Shown: positions 13,018-21,383 of the stretch, piece after piece
Layout: each line of letters starts with the position of its first letter
Position numbering within the stretch: position 1 is the first letter of the stretch
DNA from: a virus
Length of the DNA: 33,555 nt
Reading direction: 5' to 3' (one strand)
Virus record (IMG/VR): IMGVR_UViG_3300028569_002813
Location: 1-33,555 of that record
The notes under the pieces: model-generated
What the model was told of the DNA's origin: nothing
What the model saw: the letters and a program-made list of their open reading frames with translations, nothing else
Database searches by the model: none
Position numbers and translations under genes: made by a program

Positions 13018-13995
13018 ATGCCCACTCTTATCAACAATACCGAGCTTTTGAAGGCACAGTTAGGAGGTATTCAGAAATCCCTTGACTTCAAAACCATCGA
13101 ACCTTTCGTGGCCACCGCCGAGCGTCGCTTTATTGTTTCGGCCATTGGCAAAGACTTCTTTGCGTTTTTGTGCACAACATCCGACACCAAGTACACAACC
13201 ATCAAAGCCCTTGCCATCAAAGCATCGGCATGGTATGCCTATTTTCTGGCCTTACCTCACTTGAGGGTGGTATCAGGTGACTTGGGTGTCATGATGAATC
13301 AACCCGCCCGCACAAGTATGGCTCCCAAATGGGCGCACGTAGATTTGCTGGCCAGTACCTCCGAAAATGCCGATGCTGCTTTAGAAGATTTGTTGGAAGA
13401 ACTCGAAAGTATCTCCAACAACAATGCTTTTCCAGAATGGACAAACTCCGAGGGTTTCAAGCAAAACCGTCACCTCATCATTCGGAATGCCACTCAGCTG
13501 ACCGAAGTTTTGCCCGCCGTTCAAAACCGCCGTCGCACCTTCATGGCCCTGCGTTTTTACCTGAAAAAATCAGAAGACACCATCGCCACCGCCGTATGTA
13601 CCGAGGAAGTGATAGAAGCGCTCAAGGCCAAATACGTCAATACTCCCGATACCCTGAGTGCTCCTGAAAAGAAACTCCTGAAGCTCATCGGTGAGCTCAT
13701 CGCTCCCTACTCATTATACAGGGCTATTCCTGCCTTACGATTGAAAGTAGAAGCCGATGGCCTCTATGTCCAAACCATCGACGATGCCATGAAAAACCAA
13801 GCGCCCACTACCTACCCCGCCGTCGATGAGTTACGAAAAGAGTTATTCAACACGTTCAAAGAAGCCGAACAGGCCCTCGTAAAATACCTTGACGCTACCG
13901 CCACTGAGTCTGTCTTTCCAAAATACTACGAAAGAAAGCAAGGCAATGCCCGCAGCGTCGTCACAGTTTCCCCCAACTCACTCGGCTTTTTCTAA
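13018..13995 (+). CDS. Putative head-tail connector or neck protein
   Basis: This 325-residue, mostly helical protein starts 3 bp after the portal stop. The N-terminus (NNTELLKAQLGGIQKSLDF, then TIEPFVATAERRFIVSAIG) and the repeated aromatic helices resemble a Bacteroidota phage family of unknown function found next to portals (DUF6712-like, from memory, not verified). The C-terminal end (SVFPKYYERKQGN, then VVTVSPNSLGFF) is extended. A connector or neck role is inferred from adjacency to the portal gene. Confidence 0.55.
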   Translation: MPTLINNTELLKAQLGGIQKSLDFKTIEPFVATAERRFIVSAIGKDFFAFLCTTSDTKYTTIKALAIKASAWYAYFLALPHLRVVSGDLGVMMNQPARTSMAPKWAHVDLLASTSENADAALEDLLEELESISNNNAFPEWTNSEGFKQNRHLIIRNATQLTEVLPAVQNRRRTFMALRFYLKKSEDTIATAVCTEEVIEALKAKYVNTPDTLSAPEKKLLKLIGELIAPYSLYRAIPALRLKVEADGLYVQTIDDAMKNQAPTTYPAVDELRKELFNTFKEAEQALVKYLDATATESVFPKYYERKQGNARSVVTVSPNSLGFF

Positions 13996-14010
13996 CCCCG
14001 TCTCATTAAA

Positions 14011-14823
14011 ATGACAACTACCAACCAACGCCAACTAAGAAACGGTTCGCCTTCTTCCCCCGAAGTCGTCATCGCACTCAACGGGAAAACCATCACTTCC
14101 GACCAACTGGAAGCCTTGCAAAAGCAGGCAGTCGAAGCCGCTGAATTAGCTAATCAAGCAGCTTTGCAGCTACAGGAAGCCGAAAAAAGCAAGCAAGAAG
14201 CCAGCAAAAAGCAGCTACAGCGCGAATATGAGGGTATTTTAGCCGATGCTGATAACTACCGTAAGTCATCACGTAACCCTGATATTTCCGAAACTGAACG
14301 CGAAAAATTCCTGCGTTGGTCAGCCGCCGCCGAAGCCAATGCCCGCGAATTAGGAATTGAACTGGGTATCGTTGCGCCCGAAGTGGACGAAGATGAAAAA
14401 ACCGCCACCGCCCGCCGTAATAAGCTGCACCGCATTTTGGCCATTTGCCAAGTACTTGGTTTGCTCGGAATCCTCTGGATGACCCTCGACGCCTTCTTTT
14501 GGGTGGGCGATGTGATCACCCAACACAACGCCAACGTCCCCGAAGGTGGTCAAACCCTCCGCCCTGCCTACGACCTGTCGAGTGTACAAAAGTACATCTA
14601 CGAGAGCTTCACCATGTTTGCCGATTTGCCACGCGCCGCCCTTCTGTGCCTGTTGGTCATGCCAACAGTAGTGCTGTACATTGTCCCTATTATCAAATCA
14701 AAAAAAGATTTCTGGACCGAATTCTTTACTGACCTCACCCCATGGCAACGATCAATTTTAAGCGTCATTACTATTATTGGATTCTTGTTATTATCAGTCT
14801 TGGCGCACATGGCCAAACCGTAA
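14011..14823 (+). CDS. Multi-pass membrane protein with N-terminal coiled coil
   Basis: This 270-residue protein has a cytoplasmic N-terminal half with a long Ala/Gln/Glu-rich coiled coil (about residues 35-110). Three hydrophobic segments follow: about 148-170 (ILAICQVLGLLGILWMTLDA), about 208-228 (AALLCLLVMPTVVLYIVPI) and about 247-267 (SILSVITIIGFLLLSVLAHM). It overlaps the next gene, an exported endolysin-like protein, by 82 bp. The combination suggests a lysis cassette in which this protein could be a holin, antiholin or regulator. Function is otherwise unknown. Confidence 0.6.
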   Translation: MTTTNQRQLRNGSPSSPEVVIALNGKTITSDQLEALQKQAVEAAELANQAALQLQEAEKSKQEASKKQLQREYEGILADADNYRKSSRNPDISETEREKFLRWSAAAEANARELGIELGIVAPEVDEDEKTATARRNKLHRILAICQVLGLLGILWMTLDAFFWVGDVITQHNANVPEGGQTLRPAYDLSSVQKYIYESFTMFADLPRAALLCLLVMPTVVLYIVPIIKSKKDFWTEFFTDLTPWQRSILSVITIIGFLLLSVLAHMAKP

Positions 14824-15356
14824 AAGCACCCAAGCCAAGTTTTCCCACAAAGCCCGTTGTGACGAATGAAGCCGAGTTGCGTCGTGCAATTTGTGACACT
14901 GCCAAAACCCAACTGAAACTGCGTGAAAAGCCCGGAGCCAACAACCAGCACCCACAAATCACCATCTACAACCGAGCCCTTGGAGTGCCCGCCAATGCCT
15001 TCTATTGCGCCTCTGGAGGCTATTGGTGCCACCTCAAAAACGGTGTTCGTCTCCCCATTTCCGCACCTGCTGCCGTGCGGTCGTGGTTTGCCGACCCCAA
15101 AAAGCACGTCAAATGGAAGCAAGGCGAAAAAGTGCAGTTGTTCGATGCCGTGTCCCTCTTCAAAAGCCACGTCGAATTCGTAGCCGATCCTGCGGGATTC
15201 GATGACGATGACGAAGATTTCGTGAAACTCATCGGCTTCAACACCACTGGTGCAAGTACCAAAATGCAAGGCTGTTACCTTAATTACCGCCACAAAGACT
15301 GGATAAAAGCCGTAGCCAATCACATTACCCCATTTTTAAAATCACAAAAACCATGA
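14742..15356 (+). CDS. CHAP-like peptidoglycan amidase/peptidase (endolysin)
   Basis: A 204-residue protein with an N-terminal hydrophobic signal (YYYWILVIISLGAHGQ). The cysteine-peptidase-like domain has a Cys region AFYCASGGYWCHLKNGV (about 87-102, nucleophile probably C89) and the His motif FKSHVEFVAD (H143). The closing segment (LIGFNTTGASTK, then GCYLNYRHK) corresponds to the GN-rich end of CHAP domains. It would cut peptidoglycan crosslinks or stems in the periplasm. The signal peptide implies Sec export rather than release by a large-hole holin. It is ATGA-coupled to the downstream small membrane protein (15353-15356). Confidence 0.78.
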   Translation: MATINFKRHYYYWILVIISLGAHGQTVKAPKPSFPTKPVVTNEAELRRAICDTAKTQLKLREKPGANNQHPQITIYNRALGVPANAFYCASGGYWCHLKNGVRLPISAPAAVRSWFADPKKHVKWKQGEKVQLFDAVSLFKSHVEFVADPAGFDDDDEDFVKLIGFNTTGASTKMQGCYLNYRHKDWIKAVANHITPFLKSQKP

Positions 15357-15589
15357 AATTCGGACTCACTCAACTCGGTATAAAAACACCGAGAATCGTT
15401 CTTCAAATCATTCAGATTTCGGCTGCACTCGGCGCCGCACTCGTTGCCTTTTTTGCCGCTGTCGAATTCCCTGCCGCCACCGAATCTGCCATCCTCAAGG
15501 TATATTCAGCGGTAGCAGCTGCTATTGCCATCCTCGGTCAATTTTTCGGTGTAGAACCCACTACCACCTATCCAACCACCAAAAAATAA
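15353..15589 (+). CDS. Small two-segment membrane protein, holin-like
   Basis: This 78-residue protein has two hydrophobic segments, at about 14-37 (RIVLQIIQISAALGAALVAF) and about 45-66 (AILKVYSAVAAAIAILGQFF), and a polar C-terminal end. Size, topology and tight coupling to the endolysin gene fit a small holin that depolarises or perforates the inner membrane. No sequence signature proves it. A palindromic repeat separates it from the next gene. Confidence 0.6.
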   Translation: MKFGLTQLGIKTPRIVLQIIQISAALGAALVAFFAAVEFPAATESAILKVYSAVAAAIAILGQFFGVEPTTTYPTTKK

Positions 15590-15601
15590 TTGCTCCCTTC
15601 T

Positions 15602-15654
15602 CCCCTCCCTTACAGACGGTCCGCCGTTGCGGGAGGGGCCGGGGGTGGGGTTTT
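15602..15654 (+). repeat. Interspersed palindromic repeat R2 with nested REP-like unit
   Basis: The CCCCTCCC arm (15602-15609) and GGGAGGGG arm (15631-15638) enclose GGTCCGCCGTTGCGG (15618-15632), followed by the usual tail GGGGGTGGGGTTTT. It ends directly against the ATG at 15655, so the repeat forms the whole leader of the next gene. It is a composite of both repeat families in the window. Confidence 0.85.
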
Positions 15655-16515
15655 ATGAAAATCTGGCTCAACAATATCGAATACACTTTACCTTCCTCGT
15701 GGCCGCAAGTCCCCTCACCGAGCGTGATGGGATTATTGCGTATTGCTCACGAACAACCCTGCAACGAGCGTTCTAAGCTTGCTGCCCTGCGTTTGGTCAA
15801 TCCCATTCCCCCAAAAATTTTCAGGAAACTGCTGGATTGGCAAGTTAACGAGTTACTGCAAACCTTCGATTGGCTCTGGGAGCATCCTTTTGAAGGCCGT
15901 CCTTTCGAGTCCTTTGAGCATCATGGCAAGGTATATTTCACGCCCAAAGAAAAATTTGGGGTAAGCTCTTATGCCGAGTGGCTCACCGCCGTGGTGTATC
16001 TGTTTCAAGCCTACTACGACACCGAAACGCCCCGCGAACTCTCCGCCGCCCGTCTCGTTGCCACCCTATGCCGCCCCTCCATGCCGACGGCGGGAACGAA
16101 CTTCCCACCTCCCGACTGGACAGGAGACCACCGCCAACCCTTCAATGAGCACCTTATCGAAGCCCATGCTGAAGCATTCAGCGACCTCCCCGTTGGCATC
16201 CTTGCCGCCATCATTCAATATTTCGTTGACGAGCTCAATTGGCTCTACGACTCCTACGACGTATTTCAGGATTCCACCCCCGAAACCGTCAGAGGTGAAC
16301 CCATCGTTCAGGAATTCGATTGGCACGAACGACTTTTGGGAATGAAAAACCTCCGTTACGTCGTGGCCGAAGAAAACATTCTGGGCAACGTCAACGAAGT
16401 AATGAAAGCCAACATCAACGACGTCTTTGATGCCCTCGAACGCCTCAAAACAAAACACAATGGCGGTCGACACGTCACACCAACTCAACCAAACTACGAA
16501 GATGAAACTGATTGA
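15655..16515 (+). CDS. Putative tail assembly protein
   Basis: A 286-residue acidic protein. A short beta start (MKIWLNNIEYTLP) is followed by helices with many aromatic residues (LLDWQVNELLQTFDWLWEHP). A middle helical domain (SSYAEWLTAVVYLFQAYYD) and a His/Asp-rich C-terminal part follow. It overlaps the next gene (ATG 16502, stop 16513-16515). Position ahead of tail genes and overlap with the following gene suggest a tail chaperone or a tail completion protein. No A-rich slippery site was seen at the overlap, so a frameshifted product is not claimed. Confidence 0.5.
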   Translation: MKIWLNNIEYTLPSSWPQVPSPSVMGLLRIAHEQPCNERSKLAALRLVNPIPPKIFRKLLDWQVNELLQTFDWLWEHPFEGRPFESFEHHGKVYFTPKEKFGVSSYAEWLTAVVYLFQAYYDTETPRELSAARLVATLCRPSMPTAGTNFPPPDWTGDHRQPFNEHLIEAHAEAFSDLPVGILAAIIQYFVDELNWLYDSYDVFQDSTPETVRGEPIVQEFDWHERLLGMKNLRYVVAEENILGNVNEVMKANINDVFDALERLKTKHNGGRHVTPTQPNYEDETD

Positions 16516-17014
16516 TTATTACCAAGACCAATTCAAAGAATATTTCCAACAATTCGTAACCCCCTCCCTACAGGGGCAGGGGGCAGGGGGTGGGGTTATG
16601 GGGTTAAAAGCCTACTACTGCGACCTCACCGAAACCGTCATCGCGGCTTCGCGTTCCGAACAAGAGTTTGGATACCCACTGTTGCACCTTGAGCTTCCCC
16701 AAGTTCGTTTCGAAGAAAAATCCGAACTGCTCATGGTGATCTGTGATACCACAGGTGTGGTACTTGTGAACCCTACCGAAGATACGCCCGCGGCTAAAAA
16801 CGCAGCATTGAAAACGTCTCGACAGATCTGGGATTCCATTTTTTCAACCCTGAAACGGGAGTCTGTTTACAAAGACATGCTCTTGGAATTCTCACTCAAC
16901 GGCGTGAAAGGCGAAGTAGTCCTTCCCACTTTTGCCGACCGCACCATTGGTTACGAGTTTCGCTTCTCCGTTACGTTTTTTGGCAGTGGCCATGTCGAAG
17001 AGGATGAAGATTAA
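16502..17014 (+). CDS. Putative tail completion/terminator protein
   Basis: This 170-residue protein is chosen from ATG 16502, overlapping the previous stop. Its N-terminus (MKLIDYYQDQFKEYFQQ), the middle (LEFSLNGVKGEVVLPTFADR) and the end (YEFRFSVTFFGSGHVEEDED) give an alpha/beta protein of the size of tail terminators. Residues about 21-33 (PSLQGQGAGGGV) are encoded by palindromic repeat R3, so the protein contains an in-frame repeat insertion. A shorter start at 16598, just after the repeat, is possible. Role inferred from size and position. Confidence 0.55.
   Translation: MKLIDYYQDQFKEYFQQFVTPSLQGQGAGGGVMGLKAYYCDLTETVIAASRSEQEFGYPLLHLELPQVRFEEKSELLMVICDTTGVVLVNPTEDTPAAKNAALKTSRQIWDSIFSTLKRESVYKDMLLEFSLNGVKGEVVLPTFADRTIGYEFRFSVTFFGSGHVEEDED
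16561..16597 (+). repeat. Interspersed palindromic repeat R3 (inside a gene)
   Basis: CCCCTCCCTACAGGGG followed by a G-rich tail ending GGGGGTGGGGTT. It has the same plan as R1, with a reduced stem. It is read in frame in the tail gene and adds a Gly/Gln-rich stretch. Confidence 0.8.
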
Positions 17015-17034
17015 TCCCCTAAAATCTTAGAATC

Positions 17035-19248
17035 ATGATTGATTTCGTTGCTGACTACCTCATTTATCAGCCCTTTAAACCGAGCCGTAACCGAATACAG
17101 CACACCATTACGGCTGCCAATCCAGATAACTATCCGGATCGCAATTTGCTGAAATACCTGCTTACCATTCGAGTTCCTGACTATCCGGGCAGTGATACGT
17201 ATGTAGATTTGGTTACCATCCCCAACCGCGAAAAACCGCCTGTTGTCGAAGGCATTACCAGCCGGTACGATGGTGCTAATTTTATCTTTGACAGCCTGTT
17301 GGATGGCCTAATGAAGCGCACAAAGCCAAGTTTCCGACTTTCGACCATAGCGGCAACTTCCCAATTGACCACCCCCTTTCGCTTAGTAGAAACGGTTCAA
17401 TACAATGGCGCTACAGCTTATTCCAATGCGTTGGTTGCCAGCTATGCGGCCAAGATGGGATTTACAGAGTCGGATTTTGACCAATGGGGCACTCGCTTCT
17501 TTTCCACCTATTTAGCCCAATCGCGTCAGTTCCTTACTTGGCAACCCAACAACAAACGCATCACCGAAACGCAGGAAGAATACCTGTATTTTCTGTTAAA
17601 CTTCACTCCTACACCCACCACGATAAAACTTCGTGTAAAAGCCATATATACCGATGCTTCAGAGCAATTATTGACCCCATTACAGTTAAGCGGAGTCCAA
17701 TTCGGGCAGGTGATTTGTGTACCCGTGGGTGTATATATCATTGGGGCCAATCCAGAAAAAACCCTGCAATCCTACCAAGTTTGGATTGCAAATGAGTTGA
17801 ATGACCGACTTTCTGAGGTTCGTACTTACCACCTTGAGTATCGGACTTTTGCTCAGGAACGTTCTATATTGTTCAGCAATTCGTTCAACACCTTCGATAC
17901 GCTCCGGCTCACCGGCGTATCTACCGAGGCATTGCAAGTGAAGCGCTACAGCGCTTACCGCGAAAAACCGCTCTACCTACCCGATGATTTTACCGAATTC
18001 TTTGTGGTTGACCGAGGCGGTGACCGTGAGCTCACAATCAGTACCGGCTTCTTTGAGCGTAACGTGGCCGCTCAGCTTCGCTATTTGGATGAGCTCTTGA
18101 TGACCGAGGAATGCTACCTCATTACCGACCGCAACCACGAACCGCTCGAACTCATCACCAACTCACTCGTTGACCATAACGACAATCCTGACCTTGTGGC
18201 TCGTCAGTTTCAGTTCCGTTATGTCAGGGAGCAGAAATCGTTCAGTTTTTTACCTGCTTCTCCACCTTTTTCAACCCGTCCAACCTATTGGAAATCCTAT
18301 GGCGTAGTGCAGATATTGGATGGTTTCGGAAAAAGAACCGGGTTTGTCAGGCCCACAAAAATCGTCAAAACCTACACAGATGACGACACCGCTGTAATTC
18401 CTTACACCCAAAAACCCAATACCGTTGGCGACCCTGATTACATTGACAGCTATTTTGACCCTGTCGTTGTGATTGGATCTACCCCATTCCCGAGCGCCGG
18501 TATTTCGAGAAATACCACCTTCAATCGCCAAGGGTGCGATAGCGGTTATACTGGCGGCCCTGCTGTAGTTGTTATTGAAGCTGGCAAGTATGGAGCGGAG
18601 GCCGCCGGCCTTGCCGATGCCATAGCCGAGGCTGAATACAATTCATTGAACACACAAGAGTATACCAACCTAAATGGCAGTTGCTATCTGTTATTTCAGA
18701 GTGCAGCTATATCGCGAAACTCCACCTATATGAGACAAGGCTGCACCCTACCCCAAACAGGCGGGCTCTGGACGGTCTCTGTGCCAATAGGCGCATTTAC
18801 GAGTGCTATTTCCCAAATTGATGCTGATACGCAAGCTACTGCCTATGCCAACATGATTGATACACAGGCCAATGCAAACACCAATGGCAGTTGTGTTGCA
18901 GGACAGTTTTATATTTTCACTCCCGCTTCTGGAAAAGCAAACTACCGCGTCTTTATTGCTTCTAACTTAGCAATAAATACGAATGGGTTTCAATCCAAGA
19001 GTCCAACCCAAAGTCTTACAAGAGGGATAAACAACAATATCGCAGTAACACCGCCGGGCACAGGAATTGCATTGCTGCATGACTCGCAGAGTCAGGGAAC
19101 TGTTGCTTACAAATATGAAATATACAAAAATGGCCAGCTTCTATCAAGTGGGTCCGGCACGATCCCCAACACGCAAGGCTTTCAGGTTTTTCTTAATCTG
19201 CCTACCTGTGCGGTTGGAGATCTAATGTATGTATATTTATACCCATAA
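17035..19248 (+). CDS. Tail protein with two DUF5977 repeats
   Basis: A 737-residue structural protein. Residues 1 to about 470 are beta-rich and resemble a tail-tip or baseplate component with no diagnostic motif. Two DUF5977 repeats follow: about 488-553 (SRNTTFNRQGC, then YTNLNGSC) and about 560-622 (SRNSTYMRQGC, then ANTNGSC). Each has the paired Cys/Gly pattern of the family, which is common in Bacteroidota surface and phage proteins. The last about 110 residues form another beta domain. DUF5977 modules are probably exposed and could bind the host surface. It lies between tail-completion and hub-like genes. Confidence 0.8.
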   Translation: MIDFVADYLIYQPFKPSRNRIQHTITAANPDNYPDRNLLKYLLTIRVPDYPGSDTYVDLVTIPNREKPPVVEGITSRYDGANFIFDSLLDGLMKRTKPSFRLSTIAATSQLTTPFRLVETVQYNGATAYSNALVASYAAKMGFTESDFDQWGTRFFSTYLAQSRQFLTWQPNNKRITETQEEYLYFLLNFTPTPTTIKLRVKAIYTDASEQLLTPLQLSGVQFGQVICVPVGVYIIGANPEKTLQSYQVWIANELNDRLSEVRTYHLEYRTFAQERSILFSNSFNTFDTLRLTGVSTEALQVKRYSAYREKPLYLPDDFTEFFVVDRGGDRELTISTGFFERNVAAQLRYLDELLMTEECYLITDRNHEPLELITNSLVDHNDNPDLVARQFQFRYVREQKSFSFLPASPPFSTRPTYWKSYGVVQILDGFGKRTGFVRPTKIVKTYTDDDTAVIPYTQKPNTVGDPDYIDSYFDPVVVIGSTPFPSAGISRNTTFNRQGCDSGYTGGPAVVVIEAGKYGAEAAGLADAIAEAEYNSLNTQEYTNLNGSCYLLFQSAAISRNSTYMRQGCTLPQTGGLWTVSVPIGAFTSAISQIDADTQATAYANMIDTQANANTNGSCVAGQFYIFTPASGKANYRVFIASNLAINTNGFQSKSPTQSLTRGINNNIAVTPPGTGIALLHDSQSQGTVAYKYEIYKNGQLLSSGSGTIPNTQGFQVFLNLPTCAVGDLMYVYLYP

Positions 19249-19250
19249 TC

Positions 19251-20690
19251 ATGTCAAAAACCACAATCGAACTTCGCATAAACGACCAAGTCGTTGACCA
19301 AGCTCGTGACCAAAAGGGAACGTTTGAGCGCCTCAACCCTTACCTCACTTACGAGGCGTCGGCTTTTTTGACGGATACCGCCAACATCCCTACGTTGCCG
19401 GATACCCCTACCAATCGGGGTATCTTTGGCTACGTAGATATTCCTTCGCTTGGCTCCAATGTGCCGCGTTTCAATTTTCAGCAGTACATCAATGGGTATC
19501 TGGTTTTAGAAGGCTTGGCCCTGTTAGTTGATTATACTCCCAAAAAAGGCTATTCGCTGAAAGTGGTGCAGCCCGTTGGTGAGTTTTTTGGAGACTATCA
19601 ACTCAAAAAACTCACCGACATTGATTTCGGTACCGTATCGCTCACTACGCCGTTGCCTGCGGGAGGGGTAGTCCAGAATAGCACTCAAAACGCCGTTTGT
19701 TTTCCTACCATTCTCAACCAAGACTACTACGGTACCAACGGCGCATCCATCACCTACGCCAACCGCGTCAATAATTATACCGCCGGAGCCTACACCGCCG
19801 CGGGTCCGCGAGTGCCAATGGTTTTTGTGAAGTACATTTTACGGCGCATTGCTACCCTTGCCGGAGTGACGATTGATGGTGCTTTTATGACCGACACCGA
19901 CATGGATGCGCTGATTTTATACAACGTCAGGGCGTTGGATGCGGCTACAGTGGTGACGCTCAACCGTCATTTGCCCGAAATGACAGTGGTGGAATTCATC
20001 GTCGAACTTCGCAAGTACCTCAACCTCAGATTAGATTTTGACACGCTCAACAAACGGCTTACCATCGGTTTTACGGAGTCGGTTTTCTCCCTTCAAACCA
20101 CACTGGATTGGTCAGAAAAGTTGGTGCTGGGAGCGCGAAAAATTCTCGAACGGGGCCGACGTTTGCAACTTACAATGGAACTGGACTCCAACGACGCGAT
20201 GGTAAAGGATCGCCCCGCCGCCCTTGCCGATTACCTCACGCCTGCCTTTGCCGATGACCTCACCATTGCCAAATTGTCCACCAAATTCTCTACGCTCGTG
20301 GTGGATGCCAGTACCGGCTTGGCCAATGCCCGGCAGTTGGGAGCCACCTCCCAATTTGCCCAACTCGACAAAAAATCAACCCCTCGTTTGCTGTTTTGGC
20401 AGGGAGTTCAGTCAGGTTTTCCCCGTGCTTTGCCTACCAATTTGGCCGCAACAAAAAGCCTGTATTGGAATGGCACAACAGGACTTATCAACTGGACATT
20501 TGCCAAAACCGAAGCTTTCCGCCGTCAAATCCACTACCTTGATTGCCAGTTGCTTCTTAGTGAGGCAGACTTGGCCTTGCTGGATTTTACGAAAAAAGTC
20601 CACGTAAACGGAGTGAATTACCTGCCCGTTCGTCTCTCCAACAGTTATCCTCTTACCCAACCCACCTCCGGCCTGTTGGTAAGTGCATAA
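19251..20690 (+). CDS. Putative tail hub/baseplate protein
   Basis: This 479-residue protein starts 2 bp after the previous stop. Its domains run from a beta-rich start (IELRINDQVVDQARDQKGTF) through a region that fits tail hub folds (FNFQQYINGYLVLEGLALLV, about 75-95). A helix-strand motif follows (VPMVFVKYILRRIATLAGVT; VEFIVELRKYLNLRLDFDTL), typical of LysM/hub-like junctions in phage tail proteins that set up the baseplate. A second beta half closes it. Placement between the DUF5977 protein and tape measure supports a tail-tip role. No enzymatic motif was seen. Confidence 0.6.
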   Translation: MSKTTIELRINDQVVDQARDQKGTFERLNPYLTYEASAFLTDTANIPTLPDTPTNRGIFGYVDIPSLGSNVPRFNFQQYINGYLVLEGLALLVDYTPKKGYSLKVVQPVGEFFGDYQLKKLTDIDFGTVSLTTPLPAGGVVQNSTQNAVCFPTILNQDYYGTNGASITYANRVNNYTAGAYTAAGPRVPMVFVKYILRRIATLAGVTIDGAFMTDTDMDALILYNVRALDAATVVTLNRHLPEMTVVEFIVELRKYLNLRLDFDTLNKRLTIGFTESVFSLQTTLDWSEKLVLGARKILERGRRLQLTMELDSNDAMVKDRPAALADYLTPAFADDLTIAKLSTKFSTLVVDASTGLANARQLGATSQFAQLDKKSTPRLLFWQGVQSGFPRALPTNLAATKSLYWNGTTGLINWTFAKTEAFRRQIHYLDCQLLLSEADLALLDFTKKVHVNGVNYLPVRLSNSYPLTQPTSGLLVSA

Positions 20691-20693
20691 TAT

Positions 20694-20745
20694 CCCCCTC
20701 CCTAAGTGGGGAGGGCGGGGCCGCCCGTGCGGCAAGGGGTGGGGT
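20694..20745 (+). repeat. Interspersed palindromic repeat R4
   Basis: CCCCCTCCC and GGGGAGGG arms with a GC-rich REP-like insert (GGCCGCCCGTGCGGC), then AGGGGTGGGGT. It lies just before the CCGTCC promoter at 20753. Confidence 0.8.
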
Positions 20746-20752
20746 GTTTTTC

Positions 20753-20788
20753 CCGTCCTTTCCACTCCCATTTTACCCCATTTCTTTG
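20753..20788 (+). promoter_or_regulatory. Putative phage promoter, CCGTCCTTTC type
   Basis: CCGTCCTTTC (20753-20762), 18 bp, then TTTCTTTG (20781-20788), a near-match to TAnnTTTG. It is bracketed by palindromic repeats R4 and R5 and precedes the tape-measure block. Confidence 0.6.
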
Positions 20789-20808
20789 CATCATCCCCCA
20801 CTATATTA

Positions 20809-20844
20809 CCCCTCTCCTGCAAGGAGAGGGGCAGGGGTGAGGTT
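20809..20844 (+). repeat. Interspersed palindromic repeat R5
   Basis: CCCCTCTCCT arm at 20809-20818 and its G-rich complement at 20821-20831, then CAGGGGTGAGGTT. It is nearly the same as R1 and lies 15 bp before the next ATG, so it would form a hairpin in the leader. Confidence 0.85.
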
Positions 20845-20858
20845 CAAACTCACACACC

Positions 20859-21374
20859 ATGTTTTCCAACGAACATCTCCGAGTTCTTCTCGAAAAATAC
20901 GTAAGCGAAGCCGTTGACGAAATGCAACGCCGTATCCGCTCCGCTGACCTCGTCATGACGGGCGAAATGCTCTCCTCTTTTCGAGTGGCATCTACCGAAA
21001 CGGGCAAAGATTACATCGCCAAGCAAATCAGCATGGTGGATTATGTCCGTATTCGCGACTTGCGTTCGATGCACTATGTCCGTACTCCACCCCTTGACTC
21101 AATGGAATATTTTGTTCGATCCTACGGAGTTCATCGCTTCTATTACGTCCCGGGCTATACCAACGGCAACATGCCTGCCGATGAAGACATTGCCATTCGA
21201 CGCATCGCGTGGGCTCTAAAAATGTCAATCAAACGCAAACCCGATGTCAAACGTGGCTACCGAGGCATTTACTCCGCTTCGGTACGCAAAGCCATGATTT
21301 CACTCAAGTCGCAGGCAGGGCAAGCGGGTGCAAGCTTCGCCATCAAGTACGTCAAAGAAACCCTTACCAAATAA
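20859..21374 (+). CDS. Hypothetical phage protein upstream of tape measure
   Basis: A 171-residue basic protein. Helical N-terminus (EHLRVLLEKYVSEAVDEMQR), then aromatic/Arg-rich segments (YVRIRDLRSMHYVRTPPL; MEYFVRSYGVHRFYYVPGY) and a basic C-terminal helix. It resembles minor tail or neck proteins only in size, charge and position. It is the first gene after a CCGTCC-type promoter and immediately precedes the tape measure, so it probably acts in tail assembly. Confidence 0.6.
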   Translation: MFSNEHLRVLLEKYVSEAVDEMQRRIRSADLVMTGEMLSSFRVASTETGKDYIAKQISMVDYVRIRDLRSMHYVRTPPLDSMEYFVRSYGVHRFYYVPGYTNGNMPADEDIAIRRIAWALKMSIKRKPDVKRGYRGIYSASVRKAMISLKSQAGQAGASFAIKYVKETLTK

Positions 21375-21383
21375 CCCACCCCA

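Noticed and set aside
14598-15323. Minus-strand open frame of 241 codons across the lysis genes
   Set aside because: Lies opposite two well-supported genes and shows no recognisable protein pattern.
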